Of a stretch of DNA of 64,000 nucleotides, positions 27,573 through 35,661 are shown in pieces. The notes under the pieces were generated by a model that ran no database searches, had not been told where the DNA came from, and was given only the letters and a program-made list of their open reading frames with translations. The stretch is from the NCBI GenBank assembly GCA_963832875.1, contig CAWHWB010000005.1, positions 186,001-250,000 on the forward strand, in the 5' to 3' direction. Numbering within the stretch: the stretch's first letter is position 1; each line of letters opens with the position of its first letter. Origin of the DNA: AP-15 sp963832875 (GTDB taxonomy: Bacteria > Pseudomonadota > Alphaproteobacteria > ATCC43930 > CGMCC-115725). The position numbers and the translations under genes were made by a program.

Positions 27573-27761
27573 TCAGAACATCGGATATCGATAATACTCC
27601 GGCGGCAGCTGCTCTTTGGTCGATGTTACCGCCTGCGCGCTCGCCGGGATAGCCCGAGACAGAAAATTGCCGAGAGCAGCCCTCGCAGCGGTGGCGGTTC
27701 GGCGCAGAACTCCTCGACGGGGCGTCTTGGCCATGCCGTTCAAGGTTTCGGTTGCACTCAT
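27573..27761 (-). CDS. Small uncharacterised basic protein
   Basis: This 62-aa frame starts MSATETLNGMAKTPRRGVLR and ends EQLPPEYYRYPMF. The middle is a basic amphipathic helix (TAARAALGNFLSRAI). A GGAGTG ribosome-binding site lies 9 bases before the ATG. It begins 5 bases after the stop of the DUF1127 gene, so the two are probably co-transcribed. No family was recognised. The short, basic, helix-plus-aromatic-tail design suggests a membrane- or RNA-associated small protein. Confidence 0.55.
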   Translation of the reverse strand: MSATETLNGMAKTPRRGVLRRTATAARAALGNFLSRAIPASAQAVTSTKEQLPPEYYRYPMF

Positions 27762-27766
27762 TTCGC

Positions 27767-28003
27767 TCACTCCTTCCAAAACGGCTTGTTGATCAGAAAT
27801 TCGGCGTCGGTGCGGGTGATCCCGATATCGGCCAGCATTCGGTCGTCGAGTGAAGCGAGGCTGGCGCGGTCGCGGGCGCGTCGCCGCCATTCGCGGACCA
27901 TCGCCCAAATCCGCGCCGCGACGCTCCTCGTGCGATGCCGCGCCGAGGCCGGCCGAACTCCGCCGAAGTGCCGATGCGCGCTCTCGAACCGGATCGCGCT
28001 CAT
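27767..28003 (-). CDS. DUF1127 domain small protein
   Basis: The C-terminal half, REWRRRARDRASLASLDDRM followed by LADIGITRTDAEFLINKPFW, is the DUF1127 pattern (Arg-rich helix, then L-x-D-x-G-I-x-R). Members bind RNA or affect phosphate and carbon metabolism in alphaproteobacteria. ATG 28003 is chosen because AGGAGGGATCAT directly precedes it; the ATG at 28036 lacks a site. Length 78 aa. It is divergent from the LysR gene at 28132, so the 128-base gap probably holds both promoters. Confidence 0.85.
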   Translation of the reverse strand: MSAIRFESAHRHFGGVRPASARHRTRSVAARIWAMVREWRRRARDRASLASLDDRMLADIGITRTDAEFLINKPFWKE

Positions 28004-28131
28004 ATGATCCCTCCTAAACCAGGCGAGCCTACTCAAATGCTCGCTGACAACTCGCTTGCCACCGAGATGGCCACGATGGCATTCTTCTGCAAACGAGAGT
28101 TTCTCAGCGACGGCTTAGATTTTATCATGCG

Positions 28132-29058
28132 ATGAACGAGCATTTGCCGGCGCTCGGGGCGCTGCGGGCGTTCGAAGCAGCGGCCCGGCACATGAGCTTC
28201 AGCAAGGCTGCGGAGGAGCTGTTCGTCACTCCCGCGGCAATCAGCCATCAGATCCACGCGCTGGAGCAGGATTTCGGCGTCAGACTGTTTCACCGCCTCA
28301 ACCGCGCGGTCGCGCTGACCGCGTCGGCGCGCGTGCTGCTGCCCGGTCTATCGGAGGGCTTCGCCGGGATCGAGGCCGCGGTCCGGCGGCTGCGGGCGCA
28401 CAACGACACCGGCACCTTGACCGTGACCGCGTCGCCTTCCTTTGCCGCCAAGTGGCTGGTGCTCCGGCTGCACCGCTTTCAGGAGCAATGCGCCGAAGTC
28501 GACGTGCGGATCTCCGCCACCGACGAGGTCGTCGACCTGACCAAGGGCGATTTCGACATCGCGATCCGCTATGGCGCCGGGCATTACCCCGGGCTCGAGG
28601 TCGAGAAGCTGTTTACCAACGAAGTGTTTCCGGCGTGCAGCCCGCTGCTGCTCGCGACCGGGCCGCCGTTGCGCACGCCCGACGATTTGCGCCGTCACGC
28701 GCTGATCCACGATCAGGCGATCGAGCGCGACCCCCTGGTGCCGACCTGGCCGATGTGGCTCAAGGCCGCCGGCGTCAAGGATGTGCCGGCTACGTCCGGG
28801 CTCAGCTTCAACAACATGCATCTGGCGCTCGACGCGGCGATCGCCGGCCATGGCGTGGTGCTGGCCTACAGCACAATCGCCGCCGCCGATCTCGCCGCCG
28901 GCCGTCTGGTGCGGCTGTTCTCATTGGCGCTGCCCGACCAGTTCGCCTACTACATCGTCACCGCGCCGGGCGCGCTCGAACGGCCTAAAGTTCGCGCGTT
29001 CCGCAATTGGCTGCGCGAGGAAGCCGATCGCCGGCCCGACGCGCCGCCGGCAGCCTAG
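28132..29058 (+). CDS. LysR-family regulator, GcvA-like
   Basis: The N-terminal winged helix-turn-helix reads LGALRAFEAAARHMSFSKAA, ELFVTPAAISHQIHALEQDF and GVRLFHRLNRAV, which matches GcvA-type LysR proteins. The effector domain (about residues 90-295) includes FAAKWLVLRLHRFQEQ and DFDIAIRYGAGHYPGLE. It probably controls the divergent DUF1127 operon, as LysR genes commonly do for neighbours. The start at 28132 has only a weak Shine-Dalgarno. Length 308 aa. The 3' end overlaps the convergent PEP-CTERM gene by 4 nt. Confidence 0.93.
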   Translation: MNEHLPALGALRAFEAAARHMSFSKAAEELFVTPAAISHQIHALEQDFGVRLFHRLNRAVALTASARVLLPGLSEGFAGIEAAVRRLRAHNDTGTLTVTASPSFAAKWLVLRLHRFQEQCAEVDVRISATDEVVDLTKGDFDIAIRYGAGHYPGLEVEKLFTNEVFPACSPLLLATGPPLRTPDDLRRHALIHDQAIERDPLVPTWPMWLKAAGVKDVPATSGLSFNNMHLALDAAIAGHGVVLAYSTIAAADLAAGRLVRLFSLALPDQFAYYIVTAPGALERPKVRAFRNWLREEADRRPDAPPAA

Positions 29059-29738
29059 CCAAGCAGAACGGCCGGACGGCGATCTCGGGTCGCGGTGCGG
29101 CGCAAACCCAGCGCCGCGAGTGCAATCAAGCCGGCGCCGAGCAGCGGCAGCGATCCCGGCTCTGGCGTGTCGATGATCCCGGAATCGATGCTGGCCAGGC
29201 TGTTCGCGCCAGCGGTCACGGTCACGATTTCGGTCAAGGAATAAGGGCCGGCGATCGGCGGCACCGAGACGACTTGCTGCTGGTTATCGAGCAAGCCGCT
29301 TGCCAGCAAGGTCCCGGTGCCGAACGGGGTGTTCGTCGTATCGAAATACGTGCTCATCGACGCCTGGCTGTTCGAATACACGCCGGTGATGTCGCTCAGG
29401 AATTGCTTGATATCGGCGGTGGCGGTGAAGCCGGTCTCGGTCAGCGAAACCGTCAGGGTGCCGCCCGCCGTCCCGGTGGTCAGATCGAGCGAGGTCAAAT
29501 CGAGGATCGGGTCGGACGGCGCGCCAATGGCGGGGAAGCCGGTGCCGATATCGATGCTGGTGGTAAAATTGCCGATCGTCCCGCTGTAGAAGGCGGTTCC
29601 GGGGCTCAGCGAATCATTCGCCGAAGCGGTGTTGATTCCGTCCGTCGCCGAGAGAAAGATTTCTGCGCGGGCCGGAACCGCATATATTGCAATGACGGCC
29701 AGTGCGGCGGCGGTCAGCGACGTGCGCACAGCGTTCAT
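29055..29738 (-). CDS. PEP-CTERM anchored surface protein
   Basis: A signal peptide (MNAVRTSLTAAALAVIAIYA, cleavage near ARA-E) precedes a Ser/Thr/Gly-rich beta domain (LDLTSLDLTTGTAGGTLTVS). The C-terminus is TPEPGSLPLLGAGLIALAAL followed by GLRRTATRDRR: the PEP motif, one membrane helix and a basic end, as in PEP-CTERM sorting. An exosortase (EpsH) elsewhere in the genome would be needed to process it; none is in this window. The passenger domain has no recognised function. Length 227 aa. Confidence 0.85.
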   Translation of the reverse strand: MNAVRTSLTAAALAVIAIYAVPARAEIFLSATDGINTASANDSLSPGTAFYSGTIGNFTTSIDIGTGFPAIGAPSDPILDLTSLDLTTGTAGGTLTVSLTETGFTATADIKQFLSDITGVYSNSQASMSTYFDTTNTPFGTGTLLASGLLDNQQQVVSVPPIAGPYSLTEIVTVTAGANSLASIDSGIIDTPEPGSLPLLGAGLIALAALGLRRTATRDRRPAVLLG

Positions 29739-30133
29739 GACCAGGGCCCTCTCAATAGATCAAAAGCATCTTCGGTCTGATGTCGAAACGACCGCGATAT
29801 CGGCATTTACGATTTATCAACTAAGTTTTCTACAAAATAGAAGGTTAAAATTGAGGATTCGTACTTAATTTAACCATAACCAAAATTCCGCTAGCGAAAA
29901 CTCGACTTATTCGCCGCCACGACGGCCGGAGGCGGGCGGGACGCTGCGGCCGCCGGCGCAATTTGGGAAACGCGTCGCCTAGCCTTGCGGCGGACAGGCT
30001 TCGATCAGACCGGCTTCAAAGGTCTGGTAACGAGCTTTCTGGCGGGTCGACCGCCGCCCGGCCATTTTTGGCTTCTCGTCCGGCGTTCAGTTCAATAGTC
30101 TCGGCGCCCTTTTACTCGTCATGGGAGGAAAAC
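29739..30133. promoter_or_regulatory. Divergent intergenic region with two inverted repeats
   Basis: The gap separates the divergent PEP-CTERM and CHRD genes. An AT-rich core at about 29800-29890 holds TTCTA-CAAAA-TAGAA (29828-29842) and the pair GGTTAAA (29843-29849) and TTTAACC (29869-29875). They abut, like adjacent operators, and probably overlie one or both promoters. The rest is GC-rich without a gene. Confidence 0.5.
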
Positions 30134-30565
30134 ATGCGTCATCTGCGATCAGGGATCGTCGGAATCGTTGCTTTATTCATGATCTCGGGCACCGGGCAGG
30201 CGGCCACGCGGGTCTTCAACGCGACCCTCAACGGCGCCAGCGAAGTGCCGCCGACGACTAGTGCCGGGACCGGCACGGCCACGGCGACGCTCAACACCGC
30301 GACCAGAAGGCTAACCTGGGACGTGACCTATTCGGGCCTCAGCGGTCCGGCAAAGGCGGCCCATATCCATGGGCCGGCGGCGCCGGGAGCGAACGCTCCG
30401 GTGGTGATCCCGTTCACCGGCAATTTGGCCAGCCCGATCAAAGGTTCGAAGACATTGACCGCGGCGCAGATTAAAAATCTCGAAGCTGGGAAGTATTACA
30501 TCAATATCCATACCGCCAAGAGCCCAGCCGGCGAAATTCGCGGTCAACTGACGGCGGCGCAATAA
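30134..30565 (+). CDS. Secreted CHRD-domain protein
   Basis: The signal peptide MRHLRSGIVGIVALFMISGT ends near GQA-A. The mature part is a single CHRD (chordin) domain: FNATLNGASEVPPTTSAGTG, LTWDVTYSGLSGPAKAAHIH (the conserved A-A-H-I-H-G-P) and YYINIHTAKSPAGEIRGQL. CHRD domains occur alone in many bacterial exported proteins; the function is unknown, perhaps protein binding at the surface. ATG 30134 has GGGAGG upstream and begins the signal peptide, so the longer frame from 29963 is rejected. Length 143 aa. Confidence 0.93.
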   Translation: MRHLRSGIVGIVALFMISGTGQAATRVFNATLNGASEVPPTTSAGTGTATATLNTATRRLTWDVTYSGLSGPAKAAHIHGPAAPGANAPVVIPFTGNLASPIKGSKTLTAAQIKNLEAGKYYINIHTAKSPAGEIRGQLTAAQ

Positions 30566-31111
30566 CCGGTACCGATCGATCGCTCTCGTCGGTCCGGAAC
30601 GGATCCGGGCTGGCGAAAGCGATTTATCTCCTGTTTCGCGCCCGGGCGGATCTGAGCTCGAACCGCGCCCTGCGGACGCCAGCGCGGGCGCCACGACAGC
30701 AGCACGCTGAGTGCGCCGCCCTCCTGGCGGATCGGCCGCGGCGCACAACAGCCGGCCAGACACCGATCGGGTCTGATCAAAGCGCCTCGGGGCCCCGTCC
30801 ATCGCTACCCGCTAGGCGGGATGCGCAGTAATCGATCCATCCTCGAAACGAGCGTCATAACCGCGGCCGACCAAACTCTTGCCCGAGCCTTTAGCCCGTG
30901 TCGAGACCCACCAGGCGGTCTCCGGCGCGATTTCGATTTAGTCGGTCGGCGTCAGTCAATCCGCGCCGGGGCTGACGCCCGCTCGGTTTGGAACTTTCCG
31001 CCGCCTCAGCGGTTTTGATTACCGCTTGCCGCCGGAGCACAGCGACCGGTGCTGATCCTGTCCTGCGGTGGCGGCTCGCAGCAACGACGATCCATCGAGG
31101 ACCTCGCACCA
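30566..31111. other. Intergenic region, nothing recognised
   Basis: About 545 bases between the CHRD and glycosyltransferase genes. Small frames on both strands look like non-coding GC-rich translations. No tRNA, repeat or terminator was recognised. The promoter of the glycosyltransferase gene presumably lies in its right-hand part. Confidence 0.45.
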
Positions 31112-32194
31112 ATGAGGATTGCCCAGGTTTCACCTTTGTACGAGCGCTGCCCGCCACAGCTTTACGGCGGCACCGAGCGAGTGGTTTCGCACTTGACCGA
31201 GGAGCTGGTGCGGCAGGGGCACGAGGTCACCCTGTTCGCCAGCGGCAATTCGCTAACCGCGGCGGTTCTCCAATCCCCCTGCGAAACAGCACTTCGCCTC
31301 AACCCGCAGTGCCGCGACCCGATCTTTTACCACCTGATCCAGATGAACCGGGTGGCGAGCCATGCCGACAAGTTCGACATCATTCACTTTCACGCCGACT
31401 TTCTGCAATTCCCGCTGTTCGCCCCGCGCTGGCACAAGACGGTGACCACTTTGCATGGGCGGCTCGACCTGCCGGACCTGCCGCCGCTGATGCGAGAATT
31501 TTCGATGATGCCGTTGATTTCAATTTCGAACGCGCAGCGCGCGCCGGTGCCTTGGGCCAACTGGTACGGCACGATTCATCACGGGCTCCCGCCCGGGTTA
31601 TACCCGCCGGGCCGAGGGGCCGGCGGCTATCTCGCCTTCATCGGCCGCATCAGCCCGGAAAAGCGGCCGGACCATGCCATCGAGATCGCCCGTCGCGCGG
31701 GGGTGCCGCTGACCATCGCAGCCAAGGTCGACAAGGTCGATCGCGAGTATTACAAGGCCGAGATCGAGCCGTTGCTCGACAATCCGCTGATCGAGTTCAT
31801 CGGCGAAATCGGCGATGACGAGAAGGGAGCGTTTTTAGGGGATGCGATGGCGCTGCTGTTTCCGATCGATTGGCCCGAGCCGTTCGGGCTGGCGATGATC
31901 GAGGCGATGGCGAACGGGACGCCGGTGATCGCCTTCCGGCGCGGCTCGGTGCCGGAGATCGTCGAACCCGGGGTCACCGGCTTCATCGTCGACAGCATCG
32001 ACGAGGCCGTGGCGGCGATCCCGCTGGCAAAGGCGCTCGATCGAACGGTGATCCGCCGCCGCTTCGAGGAGCGCTTCTCGGTCGAGCGGATGGCGCACGA
32101 CTATCTGGATTTGTACCGGGAAGTGCTGCGGCGCGGCGGTGCTGCGGGGGCGTCGCCTCAGCCGCTCGCCGCGGAGGCCGCGGACGACGACTGA
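31112..32194 (+). CDS. Family 4 glycosyltransferase
   Basis: The GT-B fold N-terminus MRIAQVSPLYERCPPQLYGG with TERVVSHLTEELVRQGHEVT binds the acceptor. LAFIGRISPEKRPDHAIEIA begins the C-terminal nucleotide-sugar domain. EPFGLAMIEAMANGTPVIAF carries the conserved E-x7-E motif of retaining GT4 enzymes. The start at 31112 is chosen because the family begins MRIAxVSP; the frame is open from 31049. Length 360 aa. It lies 25 bases before the glucosidase gene, so the two probably act on the same alpha-glucan or glycoside. Donor and acceptor are unknown. Confidence 0.92.
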   Translation: MRIAQVSPLYERCPPQLYGGTERVVSHLTEELVRQGHEVTLFASGNSLTAAVLQSPCETALRLNPQCRDPIFYHLIQMNRVASHADKFDIIHFHADFLQFPLFAPRWHKTVTTLHGRLDLPDLPPLMREFSMMPLISISNAQRAPVPWANWYGTIHHGLPPGLYPPGRGAGGYLAFIGRISPEKRPDHAIEIARRAGVPLTIAAKVDKVDREYYKAEIEPLLDNPLIEFIGEIGDDEKGAFLGDAMALLFPIDWPEPFGLAMIEAMANGTPVIAFRRGSVPEIVEPGVTGFIVDSIDEAVAAIPLAKALDRTVIRRRFEERFSVERMAHDYLDLYREVLRRGGAAGASPQPLAAEAADDD

Positions 32195-32219
32195 AACCCG
32201 CACCGCGACCGCGAGCGGC

Positions 32220-34397
32220 ATGGCGGAGAGACGGCCCGAGGCCAGCGAGGCCTCCCGGTTCTACATCGAATCGAGCGCGCAGCTTCAAGAGCGCCGGTCT
32301 CGCGCGCTGAAGCAGGGTCAAACCTTCGCCGTTTTCGACCCGCGCGGCGATATCGTTGCCGCCGAGGGCAGTCCCACGGGCGTCTACCACCGCGATACGC
32401 GCTATTTGTCGCGCCTCGAGCTGCGCCTCAACGACGCACCGCTGCTGTTGCTGAGCTCGAACGTTCAGGAAGACAATGTCGTTTTGGCCGTGGATCTGGC
32501 CAACCCCGATCTCAGCGCCGACGGCCGGATCGCGCTGCGCGGCGAGCTGATCCACCTCAATCGGCGCAAATACATCTGGCAGAATTGCTGCTACGAACGG
32601 CTTCTGGTGCATAATTTCGATCTGGTCGCGCACGATTTGACCTTGAGCATCGGCTTCGCCGCCGATTTCGCCGATTTGTTCGAGGTGCGCGGCGAGGAGC
32701 GGGCGCGCCGCGGCCGGCTAACGATCGAGCGGCGCTCGAACGCAGCGGTCGAAATGCACTATTACGGGCTCGATCAAACAGAGCGCGTCACCAGGCTGAC
32801 TTTCGATCCGGCGCCAACTCGCCTCGACGAGACCAGCGCCCGGTACGATCTATCGCTCGGGCCCGGCGAGGCGATGCGCTCGGTGCTGCGGATCGCGTGC
32901 GACGACAGCGCCGCTGAGGCCGGCCTCGGCCGTCAGTTCTATAGCGCGTTGCGGACCGCGCGCCGCGCCATGCGCGTCTCGAGTGGGCGCGCCGCCAGCC
33001 TCGAAGGATCGAACGCACAGTTCAATGAGTTGGCGCGACGTTCGGTCGCGGACCTCTACATGCTGGTCACCGATACCGAGCACGGCCCCTATCCCTATGC
33101 CGGTATTCCCTGGTTCAGCACCGTCTTTGGCCGAGACGGGATCATCACCGCGCTGTTCGCGCTGTGGGTGGACCCCGCCATCGCCAAGGGCGTCTTGAAT
33201 TTTCTCGCGGCGACGCAGGCGACCGAGATCGATGCCGAGCGCGACGCCGAGCCGGGCAAGATCCTGCACGAAATGCGCGACGGCGAGATGGCGCGGCTGC
33301 GCGAGGTGCCGTTCGAGCGCTATTACGGCAGCGTCGATGCGACCCCGCTCTTTGTCATGCTGATGGGCGAATATTTCCGGCGCACCGGCGATCTCGAAAC
33401 GGTCCGCGCGTTGTGGCCGAATGTCGAGGCCGCGCTGCGTTGGTGCGACACCTGGGGCGACCCGGACGGTGACGGCTTTGTCGAATACCACCGCCGTAAC
33501 GCCAATGGCCTTGTCAATCAGGGGTGGAAGGACTCGCAGGACTGCATTTTTCACCAGGATGGCCGCTTGGCCGAGGGCCCGATCGCGCTGTGTGAGGTGC
33601 AGGGTTATGTCTACGCCGCAAAACAGCACGCCGCGGCGCTGGCAACGGCGCTAGGACACCCCCGCACCGCCGTCGAGCTCGCGCGCCAGGCGGAAATTCT
33701 GCGCGGCAGGTTCGAGGACCGGTTCTGGTGCGAGCAGCTGTCGACTTACGCGCTGGCGCTCGACCGCGCCAAACGGCCGTGCCGCGTCGTTGCCTCTAAT
33801 GCCGGGCACGCGCTCTTGACCGGGATCGCCGCTCCCGATCGCGCGCGCCGCGTCGCCGAGACCCTGCTCGGCCTGGCCAGCTTTTCCGGTTGGGGGGTGC
33901 GCACCGTCGCCGTTTCGGCGGCGCGCTACAATCCGATGTCCTACCATAACGGCTCGGTGTGGCCGCACGACAACGCGCTGATCGCCTTGGGGCTGGCTCG
34001 TTATGGTCTCAAAGCCGGCGTTCTGCGGATCTTCAAGGGCCTGTTCGACGCCGCCGCCTACATGGATCAGCGCCGGCTGCCCGAGCTGTTTTGCGGCTTT
34101 CCCTGGCGCAAGCTCAATGCGCCCACCCTTTATCCGGTGGCGTGCTCGCCGCAGGCCTGGGCCAGCGCCGCAATCTTTGCCCTAGTCCAGGCTAGCCTGG
34201 AACTCGAATTCGATCAGGACGCCGGCGAGATCCGGCTCGATCATCCGGTCCTGCCCGATTTTCTCGGCGAGCTGAAACTGCGCGGCCTGCGGGCCAGGAA
34301 CGGCGAGGCCGACGTGCTGCTACGGCGCTATGGCGAGGACGTCGCGGTCACCATCAGCCGGCGGCGGGGCGAGGTGCCGATGGTCGTCTCGCGATAA
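32220..34397 (+). CDS. Amylo-alpha-1,6-glucosidase / glycogen-debranching-like protein
   Basis: The N-terminal 'glycogen debranching N-terminal' domain (about residues 25-220) includes FAVFDPRGDIVAAEGSPTGV and YHRDTRYLSRLELRL. The C-terminal (alpha/alpha)6 GH15/GH63-like barrel (about residues 270-690) contains GIPWFSTVFGRDGIITAL and NQGWKDSQDCIFHQDGRLAE, with acidic residues suited to hydrolysis. NPMSYHNGSVWPHDNALIAL is also characteristic. Members are common beside GT4 genes in alpha- and actinobacteria. Hydrolysis of alpha-1,6 branches is inferred, not shown. ATG 32220 is preferred over earlier frame positions inside the upstream gene. Length 725 aa. Confidence 0.9.
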   Translation: MAERRPEASEASRFYIESSAQLQERRSRALKQGQTFAVFDPRGDIVAAEGSPTGVYHRDTRYLSRLELRLNDAPLLLLSSNVQEDNVVLAVDLANPDLSADGRIALRGELIHLNRRKYIWQNCCYERLLVHNFDLVAHDLTLSIGFAADFADLFEVRGEERARRGRLTIERRSNAAVEMHYYGLDQTERVTRLTFDPAPTRLDETSARYDLSLGPGEAMRSVLRIACDDSAAEAGLGRQFYSALRTARRAMRVSSGRAASLEGSNAQFNELARRSVADLYMLVTDTEHGPYPYAGIPWFSTVFGRDGIITALFALWVDPAIAKGVLNFLAATQATEIDAERDAEPGKILHEMRDGEMARLREVPFERYYGSVDATPLFVMLMGEYFRRTGDLETVRALWPNVEAALRWCDTWGDPDGDGFVEYHRRNANGLVNQGWKDSQDCIFHQDGRLAEGPIALCEVQGYVYAAKQHAAALATALGHPRTAVELARQAEILRGRFEDRFWCEQLSTYALALDRAKRPCRVVASNAGHALLTGIAAPDRARRVAETLLGLASFSGWGVRTVAVSAARYNPMSYHNGSVWPHDNALIALGLARYGLKAGVLRIFKGLFDAAAYMDQRRLPELFCGFPWRKLNAPTLYPVACSPQAWASAAIFALVQASLELEFDQDAGEIRLDHPVLPDFLGELKLRGLRARNGEADVLLRRYGEDVAVTISRRRGEVPMVVSR

Positions 34398-34419
34398 ACG
34401 ATAAGGGCATCGAGGGTTC

Positions 34420-35163
34420 TCAGAAATCGACCTTCAACGTCGCCACCGCCGGACCGAAATAGGCCTGCGGCTGCGACGGCCGTTCGCCCAGAGCATGCTC
34501 CTTCCGACTGACGCAGCCGCTGGTCCGGCGAAACACCGCCCGCCAGCTCGCCGCGGCCGGCAAGCCGCCGAGCAGACATTGGTCGAAAAAGGTATAGGTG
34601 CGTCCGGCCTGGCAGCCGAAGGACGGTCGGTCGCGGCGCGCTGCCGTCAGGATAATGCGATTGGGCTTGGCCATCGCGCCCGCGGCGAAGCTGCCGGTGT
34701 AGCAACCCGAGACGATGACGACAGTGGGGACCAGAGCACAACCCTGCGACAGGGCCTGGGCCAGCTCCTTCGGGTGCAATGTCCGATTGGAGCGCGTAAG
34801 CCACAGCCCGGCGCTGCGCTCGCCGTGTGAAGTCAGGAACACGAAACAGCGGTCCCCCCGCCGCGCCGGCAGTTCGGCAATGCGCCGCAGCAGGATTCCC
34901 GCGGTGGCCGGTTCGACCCCCCGATGCAGCTGCGCCGGATCGGCGCTCAGCCGGTGGATATTGGCGGCCGGCACACCGGCCGCGGCGAGGCGCTGGGCCA
35001 AGGCACGGGTGGCATCGTCGAACACCGGCTCGTCATCGTCGCCGGCGGCGAGCACGACCTGCCATCCGCCGGGAGCGAACGCGGCTGCGTGCCGCCCGGC
35101 CGGCAGCAGAACCGCCAGCCCCAAAACGCAAGCCGATGCCCAGTCGAAAAACCGAGACGCCAT
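34420..35163 (-). CDS. Exported C13 (legumain/caspase-like) peptidase
   Basis: A signal peptide (MASRFFDWASACVLGLAVLL, cleavage near RHAAA-F) precedes a caspase-hemoglobinase fold. RRGDRCFVFLTSHGERSAGL supplies the His of the catalytic dyad (SHGE) and PTVVIVSGCYTGSFAAG supplies the Cys (SGCYTG). ILTAARRDRPSFGCQAGRTY and FFDQCLLGG match bacterial C13 proteins. It is probably periplasmic. Bacterial members have few known substrates. Length 247 aa, convergent with the glucosidase gene. The long frame that continues upstream is antisense read-through and is not used. Confidence 0.85.
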   Translation of the reverse strand: MASRFFDWASACVLGLAVLLPAGRHAAAFAPGGWQVVLAAGDDDEPVFDDATRALAQRLAAAGVPAANIHRLSADPAQLHRGVEPATAGILLRRIAELPARRGDRCFVFLTSHGERSAGLWLTRSNRTLHPKELAQALSQGCALVPTVVIVSGCYTGSFAAGAMAKPNRIILTAARRDRPSFGCQAGRTYTFFDQCLLGGLPAAASWRAVFRRTSGCVSRKEHALGERPSQPQAYFGPAVATLKVDF

Positions 35164-35367
35164 GGAGCTGGCCTTCCTTCCCCCGCGCGCGGCGCAAAGG
35201 GTGCTATACTGCTCCCGCTCGAGGCGGTGAGGCGATTTCCACAGCACTCGCCGAGGCCAGCCGCAGGCCGCGCCGCGGCAATCGTGGCAGGTGGGGGCGT
35301 CCGTGTCCGCCAGAGCCGGCAGCCCGCGAAATTCGATAGAGCTGGCAATCAAGCTGGGAGGTGCGCC

Positions 35368-35661
35368 GTGCCAAGTTACGTCATGCTCGCCAACTGGACC
35401 GACCAGGGTGCGCAAAAGGTCAAGGATTCGCCGCGTCGCGTCGACACCGCCAAAAAGGCGCTGGCCGATATGGGCGGCGAATTCAAGGGCCTCTACATGA
35501 CCATGGGCGATTACGACCTGATCATCATCTACGAAGCGCCGGACGATGCCGTCGCGGCACGGTTCACCTTGCTGCTCGGAATGCTGGGGACGGTGCGAAC
35601 CAAGACCCTGAAGGCATTTCCCGAGGGGGCCTATCGCCAGATCATCGCCTCGCTCGGCTAA
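35368..35661 (+). CDS. GYD domain protein
   Basis: The sequence SYVMLANWTDQGAQKVKDSP, then GLYMTMGDYDLIIIYEAPDD and LGTVRTKTLKAFPEGAYRQI, matches the GYD family, small ferredoxin-like alpha/beta proteins of unknown function. The start is GTG 35368 with GGGAGG 6 bases upstream; an ATG at 35383 would delete the first conserved strand. Length 97 aa. The stop overlaps the convergent emrB stop by 3 nt. Confidence 0.88.
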   Translation: MPSYVMLANWTDQGAQKVKDSPRRVDTAKKALADMGGEFKGLYMTMGDYDLIIIYEAPDDAVAARFTLLLGMLGTVRTKTLKAFPEGAYRQIIASLG

